The notes: generated from the sequence alone by a model not told the origin. Shown: positions 1-8,706, counted from the first letter of the stretch. The stretch: 21,476 nucleotides of DNA from Patescibacteria group bacterium (GCA_018818235.1 JAHISE010000091.1:1-21476); one strand, 5' to 3'. Numbers and translations: made by a program.

Positions 1-3000
1 TAATTCAAACACAACAGTTGATGCTTGTAGAACGGATTGTAAGAATCCAAGATGTGGTGACGGAGTTAAAGATACAGGCGAAGGATGTGATGATGGAAAT
101 AATGTGAATAATGACGATTGCACAAATGCATGTACGATTGCGACTTGTGGAGATAATATTATTCAGGGAATTGAGGAGTGTGATGACGGTTCTGCAAACT
201 CAAACACTGTTGCCGATGCATGCCGCACTAATTGTACAGATCACAGATGTGGTGACAGTGTTCCCGATACAGGAGAAGCTTGTGATGATGGAAACAATGT
301 TCAAACTGATGATTGCATAAATTCATGCTTGTTTGCGATTTGCGGAGACGAACATATATGGACAGGGCATGAACAATGTGAACAAAACGATGATTGTACA
401 GGAAATAATATCTGCACAGGATGCCAATGCGAAGCAACTCCAGCAAATTGTGGAAATGGAAATCGCGAGGGTGATGAAGAATGTGATGATAAGAATAATG
501 TTGATACTGATGACTGTACAAATGCATGTGAAGAGGCTGAGTGTGGAGATAATATTATTTGGAACGGACATGAAAACTGTGATGACGGAAATAATGTGAA
601 TGATGATGCCTGCACAAACACATGTGAAGAAGCTGAGTGTGGAGACAGTATTGTTCAGAATGTTACCGGAGAAGAATGTGATGCAGGAGGAACGGATACA
701 ACAACATGTGATTTCGACTGCTCCCTACCAATTTGTGGAGACAACCATTTAAATACAATTGCGGGAGAACAATGTGATGATGGTAACTTAACTAATGGAG
801 ACGGATGTTCCAGAATATGCTTGCGAGAAGCAATTTGTGGTGATGGAATTATTAATGGTGATGAAACATGTGACTACTATCATCCTTCAGCACCTCCGAA
901 ATGTCGTACTAAATCTGACCCTGATCCATGTACTTATTGCGGGGACGCGATTCTTCAAGAAAGCAGTACAGAACAATGTGATGAAGGAACATATAATTCA
1001 GATACAGAACCTGGTGTTTGTCGAACGAATTGCATGAACCCAAGCTGTGGAGATGGAACCAAGGATAATGGTGAAGAATGTGATAATGGAGATGATAATT
1101 CGGATACTTTGCCTAATCAATGTCGAACTGATTGCGCAGAGCCGCACTGCGGAGACAATGTTGAAGATACCGATGAAGAATGCGATGACGGCAATATCGA
1201 AAACGGTGACGGATGTGACAGCACCTGCAAAGAAGAGACATTTGACTGCAGTGCATGTTATTTATGCGAAATCACTGAACCTAGCCCATATGGGGGGTAC
1301 ATGGGCGAATGTGATGAAGAAACATGCTTAGGTATTGGGACATGTATATATGAAGGTGGAATAAACGGAATATGCACACCGGATCCAACTGTATGCCAAA
1401 TAGAAGAACAGGCATGCGGAAAAATCAAAATAGAGATAGACGGTGCCATAGATAGTCTCCCATCTGAACCGGGAATGTCCACAATTGTTTTTGAGGATAG
1501 TACTATCTCGTTCTCTCAAGGTTGGAAAACACTATCTAATGGCACAATTATTGCTCCAACCTTTATGAATTCATTCGATCCGAATACCGGGACTCCACTA
1601 CTCAACGATGGCTTAGTGATTTACAAAAAAATGTCTTTGGGTAATCTGCCAATTAACTCCATAGTAAAAGGTGGAACTATGAATGCGATAATAACACCGG
1701 CGAATGCAGGTATGAGATTTTACAATGATAAAATACCGCATTATTTGTCCGTTCCGTTCAATTTCATTGGAAATAATTCTCGCATGGCGAGAAAAATTAA
1801 TGAAGCTGAAATAGAAATCAAAGCAATAACTCAGGCCGGAGGATATGCTGGATCACAAGTACGGATGAACGATGAAATATCAATTTCAATAGATCTAAAT
1901 ATGGCTGGCGGTTCTCCTCTTGTTTCTCCTTCCCCATTAAAGGAGAATCTGTATGGGGATCTCCCTGGTGCCCCTTCATTCTCTATAAGTAATATTTCAA
2001 TTGACTTTGATGTTTGCGGTTCCGCAGGTGCAATCCAACACCTCCTTATGGATTGTGGGAATGGAAAACCAGATGATGGTGAAGAATGTGATAACGGTCC
2101 TGCTAATTCGAATACGGAACCTGACGCATGCCGCCTGGACTGCACAGAGTATAAATGCGGAGATGGGATAAAGGATTCAAATGAACAATGTGACGATGGG
2201 AATACAAATGATGAAGATACTTGCTCCAATACATGTCAGGCTTTAAGTTGCGGTGATGGAATCACGCAGCTTGAATATGGTGAAGAATGTGATGACGAGA
2301 ACGAAATTAACTTTGATTATTGTACAAATGATTGTAAGGATGCAAGTTGCGGAGATAGCATTGTTCAGATTGTCATTGGAGAAGAATGTGATGATGGGAA
2401 TTTTGAAGAAGGTGACGGATGCACTTCATACTGTTCATTGGAGCCGGGATATCTTCCGGTTTGCGAGGACACGGATTTTGGTATCAATTACTCTGTAAAC
2501 GGAACTTTAAGGTTCAATAGAACTTGGATGTCAGATCCTTCTCCGATATTTTATACCGATAAATGTTATTTCCCGACAGATGATAGATCGCATCCATCTG
2601 AATGGTTAGAGGAATTTTATTGCGATGATGGATTGCGATTCGCCAATAAAAACTACGAATGCGATAGATGCTGTCAGGGACGCTGTCTTAATCCGGATGA
2701 GCCCGTACCTTCGGAGGGATGTGATATTAACTGCCCGACTGGAAGCAGGATTTGTAAGTCCGGTACAGACCAAGCATGTGTGCCTGTGAATGTAAGTTGT
2801 TGTGGTAATGGCTGGATTGACATAGGCGAAGAGTGCGATGATGGTAACCGAATTAATGATGATAATTGTACAAATGAATGTATGGATAACCCGATCTGCG
2901 GTGACAATAACCCACAAGGTGATGAAGAATGCGACGATGGAAATAATGTCAATGACGATGAGTGTACTAACGAATGCAAAAATCCGGTCTGCGGAGACAA

Positions 3001-3886
3001 TATCTTACAAAGCGATGAAGAATGTGATGATGGGAACACAGAAAACTACGACGGATGCAGTGATCAATGTAATAAAGAGTTGACCATGTTGTGTGAGGGC
3101 GATGAATGGATCGATCTTGGGACAGTGACAGCGCCTAATAGTATTGGTGATCCAATCAGTTCTCATTCATCTGTCGCATACTACAAAGGAGAGTTATTTG
3201 TTTCCATGTGGACAAGGAGACAAGTATCAAATTCTTCCTTTACACGAGGAACAATCCAGCGTTACGCAAACAACAACCAATGGGTACCCGATTACAGTAA
3301 AACGGGAAAAATGAATTTGTTTACAAACAGTGGAAGCCTATACACATATGATATAGATACCGGAACTTTCTATCGCAGAAGGAAAAATGGAGAAGAAGGC
3401 ACAAAATGGCAATATGCAGGGACACCCGATCTGTTTGACGGATCGGAGATATATGATGTTCTTTCAACTGATGATACGTTCTATGTAGTCAGAAAATCCG
3501 GTGGAGTATTCCTATATGACGGAGAAGACCAATTTACAAAACTTGGTGAAGACATTCCAAGAATAGGAGGGTATTTCCAGATGGCAATGGATGGAGACAC
3601 TATTCATGTATCACACAAAAATATTTATGCTACAAGTATTTATGAATGGAATGGAACAACTTGGGATTTATTACCGGAAGAGTCGCCCCCACGGACATAT
3701 ACGATTCTCGGCAATAGTTACAACACAGCTTACATATATAACGGAACTACTTTTAAAGCTTACGTAAGGAATGATCGCGACTATGCCGAAATTTCATGCA
3801 AATCACTTACACCTGTGGCCAAGTCCCAACACAGATTTAGATTCTGGGCTTCTTTGTTTGATTGGGCGAAAGAGTTTCTGAAATAA
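1..3886 (+). CDS. Giant DUF4215-type cysteine-repeat protein, 5' partial
   Basis: The frame is open from base 2 to the TAA at 3884-3886, about 1294 codons visible, so the gene begins upstream of the window; the GTG at 104 lies inside an ongoing repeat and is not the start. Most of the protein is repeats of about 30-45 residues with the pattern C-G-D-x(n)-G-E-E-C-D-D-G-N-x-x-N-x-D-x-C-x-x-x-C, the DUF4215 / Myxococcus disulfide repeat pattern. Repeat blocks lie at about 2-1240, 2053-2440 and 2803-3085. They are interrupted by a cysteine-poor, beta-rich domain (about 1417-2040) and a second cysteine-rich non-repeat segment (about 2455-2800). The end (about 3085-3886) has spaced Gly-, Trp- and Tyr-containing beta-strand motifs resembling a propeller. 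Paired cysteines imply export and disulfide bonding, so it is probably a cell-surface or secreted adhesin-like protein. No C-terminal sorting tail is visible, and the signal peptide would be upstream. Function is inferred. Confidence 0.85.
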   Translation, partial: NSNTTVDACRTDCKNPRCGDGVKDTGEGCDDGNNVNNDDCTNACTIATCGDNIIQGIEECDDGSANSNTVADACRTNCTDHRCGDSVPDTGEACDDGNNVQTDDCINSCLFAICGDEHIWTGHEQCEQNDDCTGNNICTGCQCEATPANCGNGNREGDEECDDKNNVDTDDCTNACEEAECGDNIIWNGHENCDDGNNVNDDACTNTCEEAECGDSIVQNVTGEECDAGGTDTTTCDFDCSLPICGDNHLNTIAGEQCDDGNLTNGDGCSRICLREAICGDGIINGDETCDYYHPSAPPKCRTKSDPDPCTYCGDAILQESSTEQCDEGTYNSDTEPGVCRTNCMNPSCGDGTKDNGEECDNGDDNSDTLPNQCRTDCAEPHCGDNVEDTDEECDDGNIENGDGCDSTCKEETFDCSACYLCEITEPSPYGGYMGECDEETCLGIGTCIYEGGINGICTPDPTVCQIEEQACGKIKIEIDGAIDSLPSEPGMSTIVFEDSTISFSQGWKTLSNGTIIAPTFMNSFDPNTGTPLLNDGLVIYKKMSLGNLPINSIVKGGTMNAIITPANAGMRFYNDKIPHYLSVPFNFIGNNSRMARKINEAEIEIKAITQAGGYAGSQVRMNDEISISIDLNMAGGSPLVSPSPLKENLYGDLPGAPSFSISNISIDFDVCGSAGAIQHLLMDCGNGKPDDGEECDNGPANSNTEPDACRLDCTEYKCGDGIKDSNEQCDDGNTNDEDTCSNTCQALSCGDGITQLEYGEECDDENEINFDYCTNDCKDASCGDSIVQIVIGEECDDGNFEEGDGCTSYCSLEPGYLPVCEDTDFGINYSVNGTLRFNRTWMSDPSPIFYTDKCYFPTDDRSHPSEWLEEFYCDDGLRFANKNYECDRCCQGRCLNPDEPVPSEGCDINCPTGSRICKSGTDQACVPVNVSCCGNGWIDIGEECDDGNRINDDNCTNECMDNPICGDNNPQGDEECDDGNNVNDDECTNECKNPVCGDNILQSDEECDDGNTENYDGCSDQCNKELTMLCEGDEWIDLGTVTAPNSIGDPISSHSSVAYYKGELFVSMWTRRQVSNSSFTRGTIQRYANNNQWVPDYSKTGKMNLFTNSGSLYTYDIDTGTFYRRRKNGEEGTKWQYAGTPDLFDGSEIYDVLSTDDTFYVVRKSGGVFLYDGEDQFTKLGEDIPRIGGYFQMAMDGDTIHVSHKNIYATSIYEWNGTTWDLLPEESPPRTYTILGNSYNTAYIYNGTTFKAYVRNDRDYAEISCKSLTPVAKSQHRFRFWASLFDWAKEFLK

Positions 3887-3926
3887 ATTCAACTAATCGA
3901 AAGCTGCTCAGTTAATTGGTTATTTT

Positions 3927-4048
3927 GGAGTACTGGATTATTGGAATAATGGAGTGCTGTTTATCAGACACAAAGCTAGTGCCACTTTAGCACTGTTGCA
4001 CAAGTGCGACGTGCTTTAGTCCAGTAATCCAATATTCCAGTATTCCAT
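3927..4048. repeat. Inverted octamer-array element (A)
   Basis: The left arm is four consecutive 8-bp units at 3927-3958: GGAGTACT, GGATTATT, GGAATAAT, GGAGTGCT. The right arm at 4021-4048 is CCAGTAAT, CCAATATT, CCAGTATT and a partial unit, roughly the reverse complement of the left. The 62-bp centre has a further small hairpin (GTTGCAC/GTGCGAC). It fills the gap between two convergent genes, so it may terminate transcription from both sides, but no clear T tract follows a stem. Confidence 0.75.
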
Positions 4049-4066
4049 TTAATTCCAATATTATAA

Positions 4067-4444
4067 TTATAGCTTTATCTCCTTTCGTTTTTTCCTTGCA
4101 AGTCCAACCCCAGCTGCAGCCAATGAAATAATAATAACTGCTGCCGCGGGACCTGAATCACCCACCGAAGCTCTTCCTACAATCGAAGGAGATAATCTAT
4201 TGGTTACTTGTGTATTTACATTATGTACTGGAGATTGCAGTGAACTAAATACTTTCTGAAGCAACCCGGGACTCAACTCACTAACATTATTTACCTTAAC
4301 TATATTATTTCCGGAAGATATTTGTGCCGACAAAGACCTTTCAAGCTGACGATCTCTATTCGCAAATACAATGGATGTAATCACAATGATAGAAATTGTA
4401 ACAAATGCAATCGGGTTTGGCCTGCCAAGAGTTAAAGCATGCAT
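4067..4444 (-). CDS. Small membrane protein with sorting-like C-terminal tail
   Basis: This 125-residue protein has a hydrophobic N-terminal segment (about residues 12-28) that could be a signal peptide or membrane anchor, then a polar region rich in Ser, Asn and Val. It ends with an S-G-P motif, a hydrophobic stretch of about 19 residues, and the basic tail ARKKRKEIKL. The C-terminus has the architecture of cell-surface sorting signals (short motif, hydrophobic helix, positive tail), but no LPXTG is present. I do not recognise the family. It lies downstream of tatD on the same strand after a 163-bp gap and converges with the giant repeat protein, for which it could be an envelope partner; that is speculation. 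Confidence 0.6.
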   Translation of the reverse strand: MHALTLGRPNPIAFVTISIIVITSIVFANRDRQLERSLSAQISSGNNIVKVNNVSELSPGLLQKVFSSLQSPVHNVNTQVTNRLSPSIVGRASVGDSGPAAAVIIISLAAAGVGLARKKRKEIKL

Positions 4445-4500
4445 ATTTACTGGAATTGTATCAAATTCGAAACAAAAACCGAATTGCGTATTGTCTGAAC

Positions 4501-4596
4501 CATCGCAGTATAGTCAGCAATTTTGTTTACGATAAAAATACATCACCAGCATCGCAGCGGAAGATAACGATCTTCCGCTACGGACTATACTTATGA
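4501..4596. repeat. Long-range hairpin element, possible structured RNA or MITE-like remnant
   Basis: An outer inverted repeat pairs CATC (4501-4504) plus GTATAGTC (4508-4515) with GACTATAC (4583-4590) plus GATG (4593-4596). Inside is a perfect 9-bp stem AGCGGAAGA / TCTTCCGCT with a 6-nt loop (about 4555-4578). It fills most of the gap between tatD and the small tail-anchored gene, both on the minus strand. No T tract follows the inner stem on either strand, so a standard terminator is not supported. Confidence 0.5.
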
Positions 4597-4607
4597 TGGC
4601 ATTATCA

Positions 4608-5381
4608 TTAAAAGGGCAAACCATAGAACTCAACTGTATTCTTTGTCGTAACCTCATCAACTTCTTCGTAACTAACTCCTTTGATCTCTGCAATAAGCTT
4701 TGCTACCTCCACCACAAATGCAGGTTCGTTGCGTTTTCCTCTTTTTGAATCGGGAGCAAGGTAAGGTGCGTCGGTTTCTATCATAATTTGATCCAAGGGA
4801 CAGTTCTTTATCACTTCCCTGATATCTGATGACTTTGGATAGGTCGCAATTCCTGTAAATCCAAGTAGCAATCCCCTATCAACAAGATCAGAAATATCAT
4901 TCCACTCCTCCGTGCAACAATGTATTACTAATTTCGAGTGTCCAACTTCATTAATTATTGTCTTAAGATTATCGATAGCTTTGCGACAGTGAATCACAAC
5001 AGGAAAATCCAGATCACGAGCAATCTCTAGCTGAGTTTTAAATACTTTCTGCTGAACATTACGCGGTGAGTTGTCGTAAAAGTAATCTAATCCAATTTCC
5101 CCGATGGCTTTGACTCTACCTGAAGAACTTATGAGTTTTTTTAATCTTTCTGAATCTGAATCCTGCCAATTTTTCGCAGCATGAGGATGTACTCCTACTA
5201 CTGCAAAAACATTCGAGTACTTTTCGGCAATCTGAATACACTTCTCCCCTTCCCTGATCGTGTCTGCAATTGTAATTATATGTGAAACTCCTTCTTCCTT
5301 CGCTCGGAAAATAACTTCATCCAGATCTCGAGTGAATTTTTTATCCGCCAAATGAGCATGAGAATCAATCATAAATTCCAT
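4608..5381 (-). CDS. tatD: TatD-family metal-dependent DNase
   Basis: This 257-residue TIM-barrel hydrolase has the usual length for the TatD/YcfH family, metal-dependent phosphodiesterases with 3'-5' exonuclease activity. Metal ligands are visible in order: HxH at residues 8-10 (DSHAHL), Glu95 in GEIGLDY, His131 in VIHCRK, His154 in VIHCC and Asp204 in ETDAPYL. The family also has the GVHPH motif, here at 63-67. After His154 the usual HCF(S/T)G reads HCCTE, a small deviation. The ATG at 5381 is the longest start, but Met4 (5372) gives the family-typical MIDSHAHL beginning and lies about 7 nt after a TATAAA box at 5385-5380 (minus strand), so a leaderless start at Met4 is quite possible. It lies 43 bp downstream of the DUF2238 gene on the same strand. 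Confidence 0.92.
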   Translation of the reverse strand: MEFMIDSHAHLADKKFTRDLDEVIFRAKEEGVSHIITIADTIREGEKCIQIAEKYSNVFAVVGVHPHAAKNWQDSDSERLKKLISSSGRVKAIGEIGLDYFYDNSPRNVQQKVFKTQLEIARDLDFPVVIHCRKAIDNLKTIINEVGHSKLVIHCCTEEWNDISDLVDRGLLLGFTGIATYPKSSDIREVIKNCPLDQIMIETDAPYLAPDSKRGKRNEPAFVVEVAKLIAEIKGVSYEEVDEVTTKNTVEFYGLPF

Positions 5382-5395
5382 TTATACAATACTTT

Positions 5396-5428
5396 GATAA
5401 CGAGTAACGAGCAACGAACAACCACTAA
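5396..5428. repeat. Single-arm heptamer array (B)
   Basis: Successive 7-bp units CGAGTAA, CGAGCAA, CGAACAA and CCACTAA occupy 5401-5428, with the end of a preceding unit just upstream. Read on the minus strand they become GTT-containing heptamers such as CGTTACT and CGTTGCT, like the units of the inverted elements elsewhere in the window. No second arm is present. The last unit overlaps the TAG stop of the DUF2238 gene (5425-5427). Confidence 0.6.
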
Positions 5429-6024
5429 CTTCTATACTTTATCAATGCAGCCGCAACAATGCATCCAACACTATTTGAAATCAGATCCCAACCCGTATTT
5501 ATGTACCCTCCGACATTGGTATTTGGGATCAGAAGCACTGCAATAAATTCTACAATCTCGTTTACTGCACCAAGCCCCAATCCTATCAAAACAATTGCAA
5601 CCAAAACTCCTCCGCTCGGTTTTGTTATTTTAAGAGTTCTGCGAAGTGCTTCCCAACACACCCAAGTGGCGGTGCCAAATCCGTATGCGTGAATAAGATG
5701 ATCGTATTTTAGGTAATCCGGAATAATCCATAAGCTATAGAACACCGCCTTGTCTCCGTTAAATGGTAACCCCTCCGGAATTGGCATCAATCCTCCCATC
5801 ATATGTAACAATCCCCAAATCGAGAGCGCCCACAAAACTCCCTGCGACAAATTTACATGCAAATGAACCGCAATCACCGCCGCCATCAAAATAATTACTA
5901 CTGCAATGTAATAAGCAAACTCCCAGTTGGCGGATTGCAACGAAAAGAGAGCTGAAATAATAAGGTATGCGAGTGTGAAGATTCCGACCGGTAATAATTT
6001 ATTGTTCTTTTTTAAAGCAGACAT
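5425..6024 (-). CDS. DUF2238 / YjdF-like integral membrane protein
   Basis: This 199-residue polytopic membrane protein has about five to six hydrophobic segments. It carries polar residues typical of DUF2238 (YjdF): W-G-L-L-H-M-M-G-G at residues 70-78, YDHLIHAYGFG at 107-117, GAVNEIVEF at 152-160 and NTGWDLISNSVG at 176-187. The intramembrane His, Asp, Asn and Glu residues suggest metal or polar-substrate chemistry, but no reaction is known. A TATAAT on the minus strand sits about 25 nt before the ATG, a longer leader than most genes here. It is followed by tatD on the same strand. Confidence 0.8.
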   Translation of the reverse strand: MSALKKNNKLLPVGIFTLAYLIISALFSLQSANWEFAYYIAVVIILMAAVIAVHLHVNLSQGVLWALSIWGLLHMMGGLMPIPEGLPFNGDKAVFYSLWIIPDYLKYDHLIHAYGFGTATWVCWEALRRTLKITKPSGGVLVAIVLIGLGLGAVNEIVEFIAVLLIPNTNVGGYINTGWDLISNSVGCIVAAALIKYRS

Positions 6025-6082
6025 AAATTGATTGGTAAATCAATAAAATTATACCTGAAATTTTACTATCAAAAGTGCAAAA

Positions 6083-6517
6083 TTATATTTCACCTACATC
6101 GGCATCCAATACACGCTGTAAGTATTGTCTTGAGTATGGTTGCCCTGCAATCTCTACAGTATTCCCTTCCGACAAATCCGATTTGGCTAGAGCATCTAAA
6201 AGGCTTCTTGCATCACCAGATAACTTAACGATTCTACTGCTTACAGATGTAACAGCAGGAACTCTGCAATCCCCCGATTCCAACCTTTCCTTTGTAACCA
6301 ATCCGGCAACTATCTCCAATCCTCGTGGATCTCTATTTGATTTTCCCTGACTTGTATCTAAATCTGCGTGCTCCACATTTAGCTCGGTACATGTCATACA
6401 AAGAGGTTCATCAGCAAAGTGTCCGGTAATTTGATAATCGATATTCATAATAATTGCTGATGAAAGTGCCGATATATTAATAATTTGAATATTCTTGTCA
6501 ATTAAATTCATTAACAT
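6083..6517 (-). CDS. Hypothetical protein, 144 residues
   Basis: I do not recognise this protein. It appears soluble and acidic, with no signal peptide or membrane helix. A CxxC pair (CMTC) lies near residue 40. It starts MLM, so Met3 is an alternative start, and an AT-rich TATATATAA box lies just upstream on the minus strand. It is transcribed divergently from purF with 45 bp between start codons, so the two probably share a promoter region. The frame is open over its full length and codon use resembles the neighbours, which supports a real gene, though no homology can be claimed. Confidence 0.55.
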   Translation of the reverse strand: MLMNLIDKNIQIINISALSSAIIMNIDYQITGHFADEPLCMTCTELNVEHADLDTSQGKSNRDPRGLEIVAGLVTKERLESGDCRVPAVTSVSSRIVKLSGDARSLLDALAKSDLSEGNTVEIAGQPYSRQYLQRVLDADVGEI

Positions 6518-6547
6518 AATTTATATATAAATGAGAGCCAATAAGTG

Positions 6548-6553
6548 TAAAAT
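6548..6553 (+). promoter_or_regulatory. Putative purF -10 box
   Basis: TAAAAT ends 9 nt before the purF ATG at 6563. Initiation about 7 nt downstream would leave a leader of only 2-3 nt. No convincing -35 and no Shine-Dalgarno sequence is seen. Confidence 0.45.
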
Positions 6554-6562
6554 AGCCTGCTT

Positions 6563-8101
6563 ATGCGCGAAGCCAATACAGAATGCGGCGTTTATGCGAT
6601 CTTCGACTACCGACGTGACCGCAACCTGATACAGGATGCATATGAAGGAGCACTGGAGCTTGGGCATCGAGGTCAGCATGCATGCGGAATCGGATTTATA
6701 ACTTTAGGCATCCGTGAAAACACAATGAATGTTATTCATCATAATGGCCCCATAGATACAATGGTCGATAAACTCGAGAGTGTGATTGCACTACCCGAAA
6801 CCAGAGCCGCATTCGGGCATACTCAATACAGAACAAGCGGTAAACATGATACCGAACTCGCACAAGATGAAAAAGATCCCTGTTCAGCTCAACCAATGCT
6901 AAGTCCGAATGGCAGCATGGCATTAATCTGGAATGGTAATATCGCGAACTTTGAAAATATAAAATTAGATGGAGAGGAAGTGGATACTCAAACGCTCATG
7001 AGATTGATCATAGAAGGAATGCGTAAATCTAACAGGGTAACAATGGAAGAAATAATGAAAGATGCATTCAAAAACGTGGAACATAAAGCTCAGGGCGCAT
7101 TTAATATTGTTGTTATGCATAAAGGGGATCCTCAAAGAAACATACCTCCGGCATTATTCGCTCAAAGAGATCGATTCGGTACGCGTCCACTTGGATACAC
7201 GCTGGACAACGGTAGATTAATAGTATATTCCGAAGACTGTGCCCTCCCCTCACAAGACTCTTACAGGCACAACGTACCACCCGGCCATATGATTCATTCA
7301 ATGGGACTATATCCGGAGCCCATAAAAATTATTACCCCAAAGACCAAACATTGTTTTTTCGAATGGGTTTATTTCTCGCATGTTAAAAGTAAGCTTGATG
7401 GTACAAGAGTAAGTACCGCTCGACATGAGTCAGGTAAATATCTTGCGGAATTGGATAAAGATAATTTCGGACCTCAAGATCCTGATGTAATTGTGGTACC
7501 GGTGCCGGACTCTGCAAGAGCAACTTCTTCGTCTTATGCAAATGAATTAATGCTTCTTGAAAATACGGATGCAATTACACGAAATCCAGAGTTCAAGGGA
7601 AGACAATTCATTGAACAACGCAAAAAAGGAGATAAACATATTGTTAATAGAAAAGAAGTAAAAGGTAAGAAAGTGATATTAGTGGAAGACAGCTTTGTAC
7701 GTGGAGATACAATACAAGCTTTGATAAAAGACCTTCGGGCGGCTGGGGCAAAAGAAATTCATTTACGCATTGCATGCCCTCCAATCCTTGGCACCTGTTA
7801 TAAAGGTATTGATATCCGCACAGTCGAGGAGCTCTTTATACCAAAACTATTTGACTATAATGTTCCAGAATTCGATGAAAATGGGTGCTTGCCTCTACCG
7901 GCTCTTGATAAGATTGCCGAGGCTCTTAATGTTGATTCAATCAAGTTCCTTCCTATTCAGGATGTACCAAAGGCACTGCTTAAGAAATTCAATCAGCTAT
8001 GTATGTCCTGTGTATTTGGAAAACCTGAGTGCTACCGAACAAAATCCGAACGGGAGCTGGTGCAATTGGATTTAGAGAAGGTTCGTAATAGTAGTGAGTA
8101 G
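6563..8101 (+). CDS. purF: Amidophosphoribosyltransferase (PurF)
   Basis: The 512-residue protein catalyses the first step of purine synthesis, PRPP plus glutamine to phosphoribosylamine. The N-terminal Ntn glutaminase half has Cys8 in ECGVYAI after a seven-residue propeptide-like leader, and HRGQHACGIGF at 35-45. The C-terminal phosphoribosyltransferase half has the PRPP loop VILVEDSFVRGDT at 371-383, close to the usual VDDSIVRGTT but with Glu for the first Asp and Gly-Asp-Thr at the end. Cys264, Cys405, Cys480 and Cys483 (the last two in CxxC) match the ligand layout of the Bacillus-type [4Fe-4S] enzyme. No other purine genes lie in the window. The 3' end overlaps the convergent hydrolase gene by 30 bp. 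Confidence 0.93.
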   Translation: MREANTECGVYAIFDYRRDRNLIQDAYEGALELGHRGQHACGIGFITLGIRENTMNVIHHNGPIDTMVDKLESVIALPETRAAFGHTQYRTSGKHDTELAQDEKDPCSAQPMLSPNGSMALIWNGNIANFENIKLDGEEVDTQTLMRLIIEGMRKSNRVTMEEIMKDAFKNVEHKAQGAFNIVVMHKGDPQRNIPPALFAQRDRFGTRPLGYTLDNGRLIVYSEDCALPSQDSYRHNVPPGHMIHSMGLYPEPIKIITPKTKHCFFEWVYFSHVKSKLDGTRVSTARHESGKYLAELDKDNFGPQDPDVIVVPVPDSARATSSSYANELMLLENTDAITRNPEFKGRQFIEQRKKGDKHIVNRKEVKGKKVILVEDSFVRGDTIQALIKDLRAAGAKEIHLRIACPPILGTCYKGIDIRTVEELFIPKLFDYNVPEFDENGCLPLPALDKIAEALNVDSIKFLPIQDVPKALLKKFNQLCMSCVFGKPECYRTKSERELVQLDLEKVRNSSE

Positions 8102-8626
8102 TTCAGAAAACTGTGTGTAACCTGCAGCTTCGTTAATGTGACCTGCATTAGGTATGACCGAGAGTTTTACTCCCAATTCATCCGCAGCTTTTTGACCATT
8201 TGCAATGCACACATAAGGATCATTATCCGAATGGAATACTAGGAAATTTTTTGAATGACTTTTGATTCTGTCCCAATCAAATCCTCCTTCCAAAAACGGT
8301 GAATCCCCTTCTATATATTTAATTGGAGGAATCCCAAGTGTCGCACTTACAATTGCCGTAATTTTCACAGGTGTTTTGATCCTTTCTAAGAACCGTAAAG
8401 CAATTGCACCCCCAAGACTGTGACCAATAACAATGGAATCGCTGTCTACTTTTTCTTTGAGCTCATCAATAACAGGATACCAATTGTCTGGAGTTGGATT
8501 ATCAGGTTCGGGAAAATTTGGAATGATTACATCGTAACCAAGCTTAATCAGTTCCTTTTTCATCCAAGGGAACCAATTTTCTTCACTGTGGCCACCTGTT
8601 CCGTGGAAGATGAATGCATTGGGCAT
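8072..8626 (-). CDS. RBBP9/YdeN-like alpha/beta serine hydrolase
   Basis: This 184-residue single-domain hydrolase fits the small RBBP9/YdeN family in length and motifs. FHGTGG lies near the N-terminus (oxyanion region), the nucleophile elbow GHSLGG places Ser70, the acid is probably Asp136 in SDNDPYV, and the base is His163 in NAGHINEA. Members are cytoplasmic serine hydrolases with poorly defined substrates. A TAAACT box with upstream TG (minus strand, 8638-8633) lies 6 nt before the ATG, implying a leaderless mRNA. Its end overlaps purF tail to tail. Confidence 0.85.
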   Translation of the reverse strand: MPNAFIFHGTGGHSEENWFPWMKKELIKLGYDVIIPNFPEPDNPTPDNWYPVIDELKEKVDSDSIVIGHSLGGAIALRFLERIKTPVKITAIVSATLGIPPIKYIEGDSPFLEGGFDWDRIKSHSKNFLVFHSDNDPYVCIANGQKAADELGVKLSVIPNAGHINEAAGYTQFSELLTTITNLL

Positions 8627-8632
8627 ACCATC

Positions 8633-8641
8633 AGTTTAACA
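8633..8641 (-). promoter_or_regulatory. Putative extended -10 of the hydrolase gene
   Basis: On the minus strand TGT-TAAACT ends 6 nt before the ATG, so initiation is expected at or within a base or two of the start codon. The same -10 hexamer occurs in the first small-RNA unit at 9026-9031. Confidence 0.45.
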
Positions 8642-8691
8642 AACTATGTGTAATTTTGTCCCTAATTCTATTCAATAATCTTAATTTCACG

Positions 8692-8697
8692 TATAAT
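8692..8697 (+). promoter_or_regulatory. TATAAT -10 box of the tRNA-Lys locus
   Basis: A perfect TATAAT is followed 9 nt later by the duplicated tRNA 5' end at 8707, the normal promoter distance for a tRNA gene with a very short leader. The intact tRNA begins 99 bp further on. The -35 region is weak (TATTCA at a 17-bp spacing). Confidence 0.5.
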
Positions 8698-8706
8698 AAA
8701 TATATT

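Noticed and set aside
1831..2229. 132-residue open frame on the minus strand
   Set aside because: It is a shadow of the strongly biased cysteine-repeat coding frame on the plus strand.
104..3886. GTG at 104 as start of the cysteine-repeat gene
   Set aside because: The frame is open back to base 2 and encodes more of the same repeat, so the gene continues upstream of the window.
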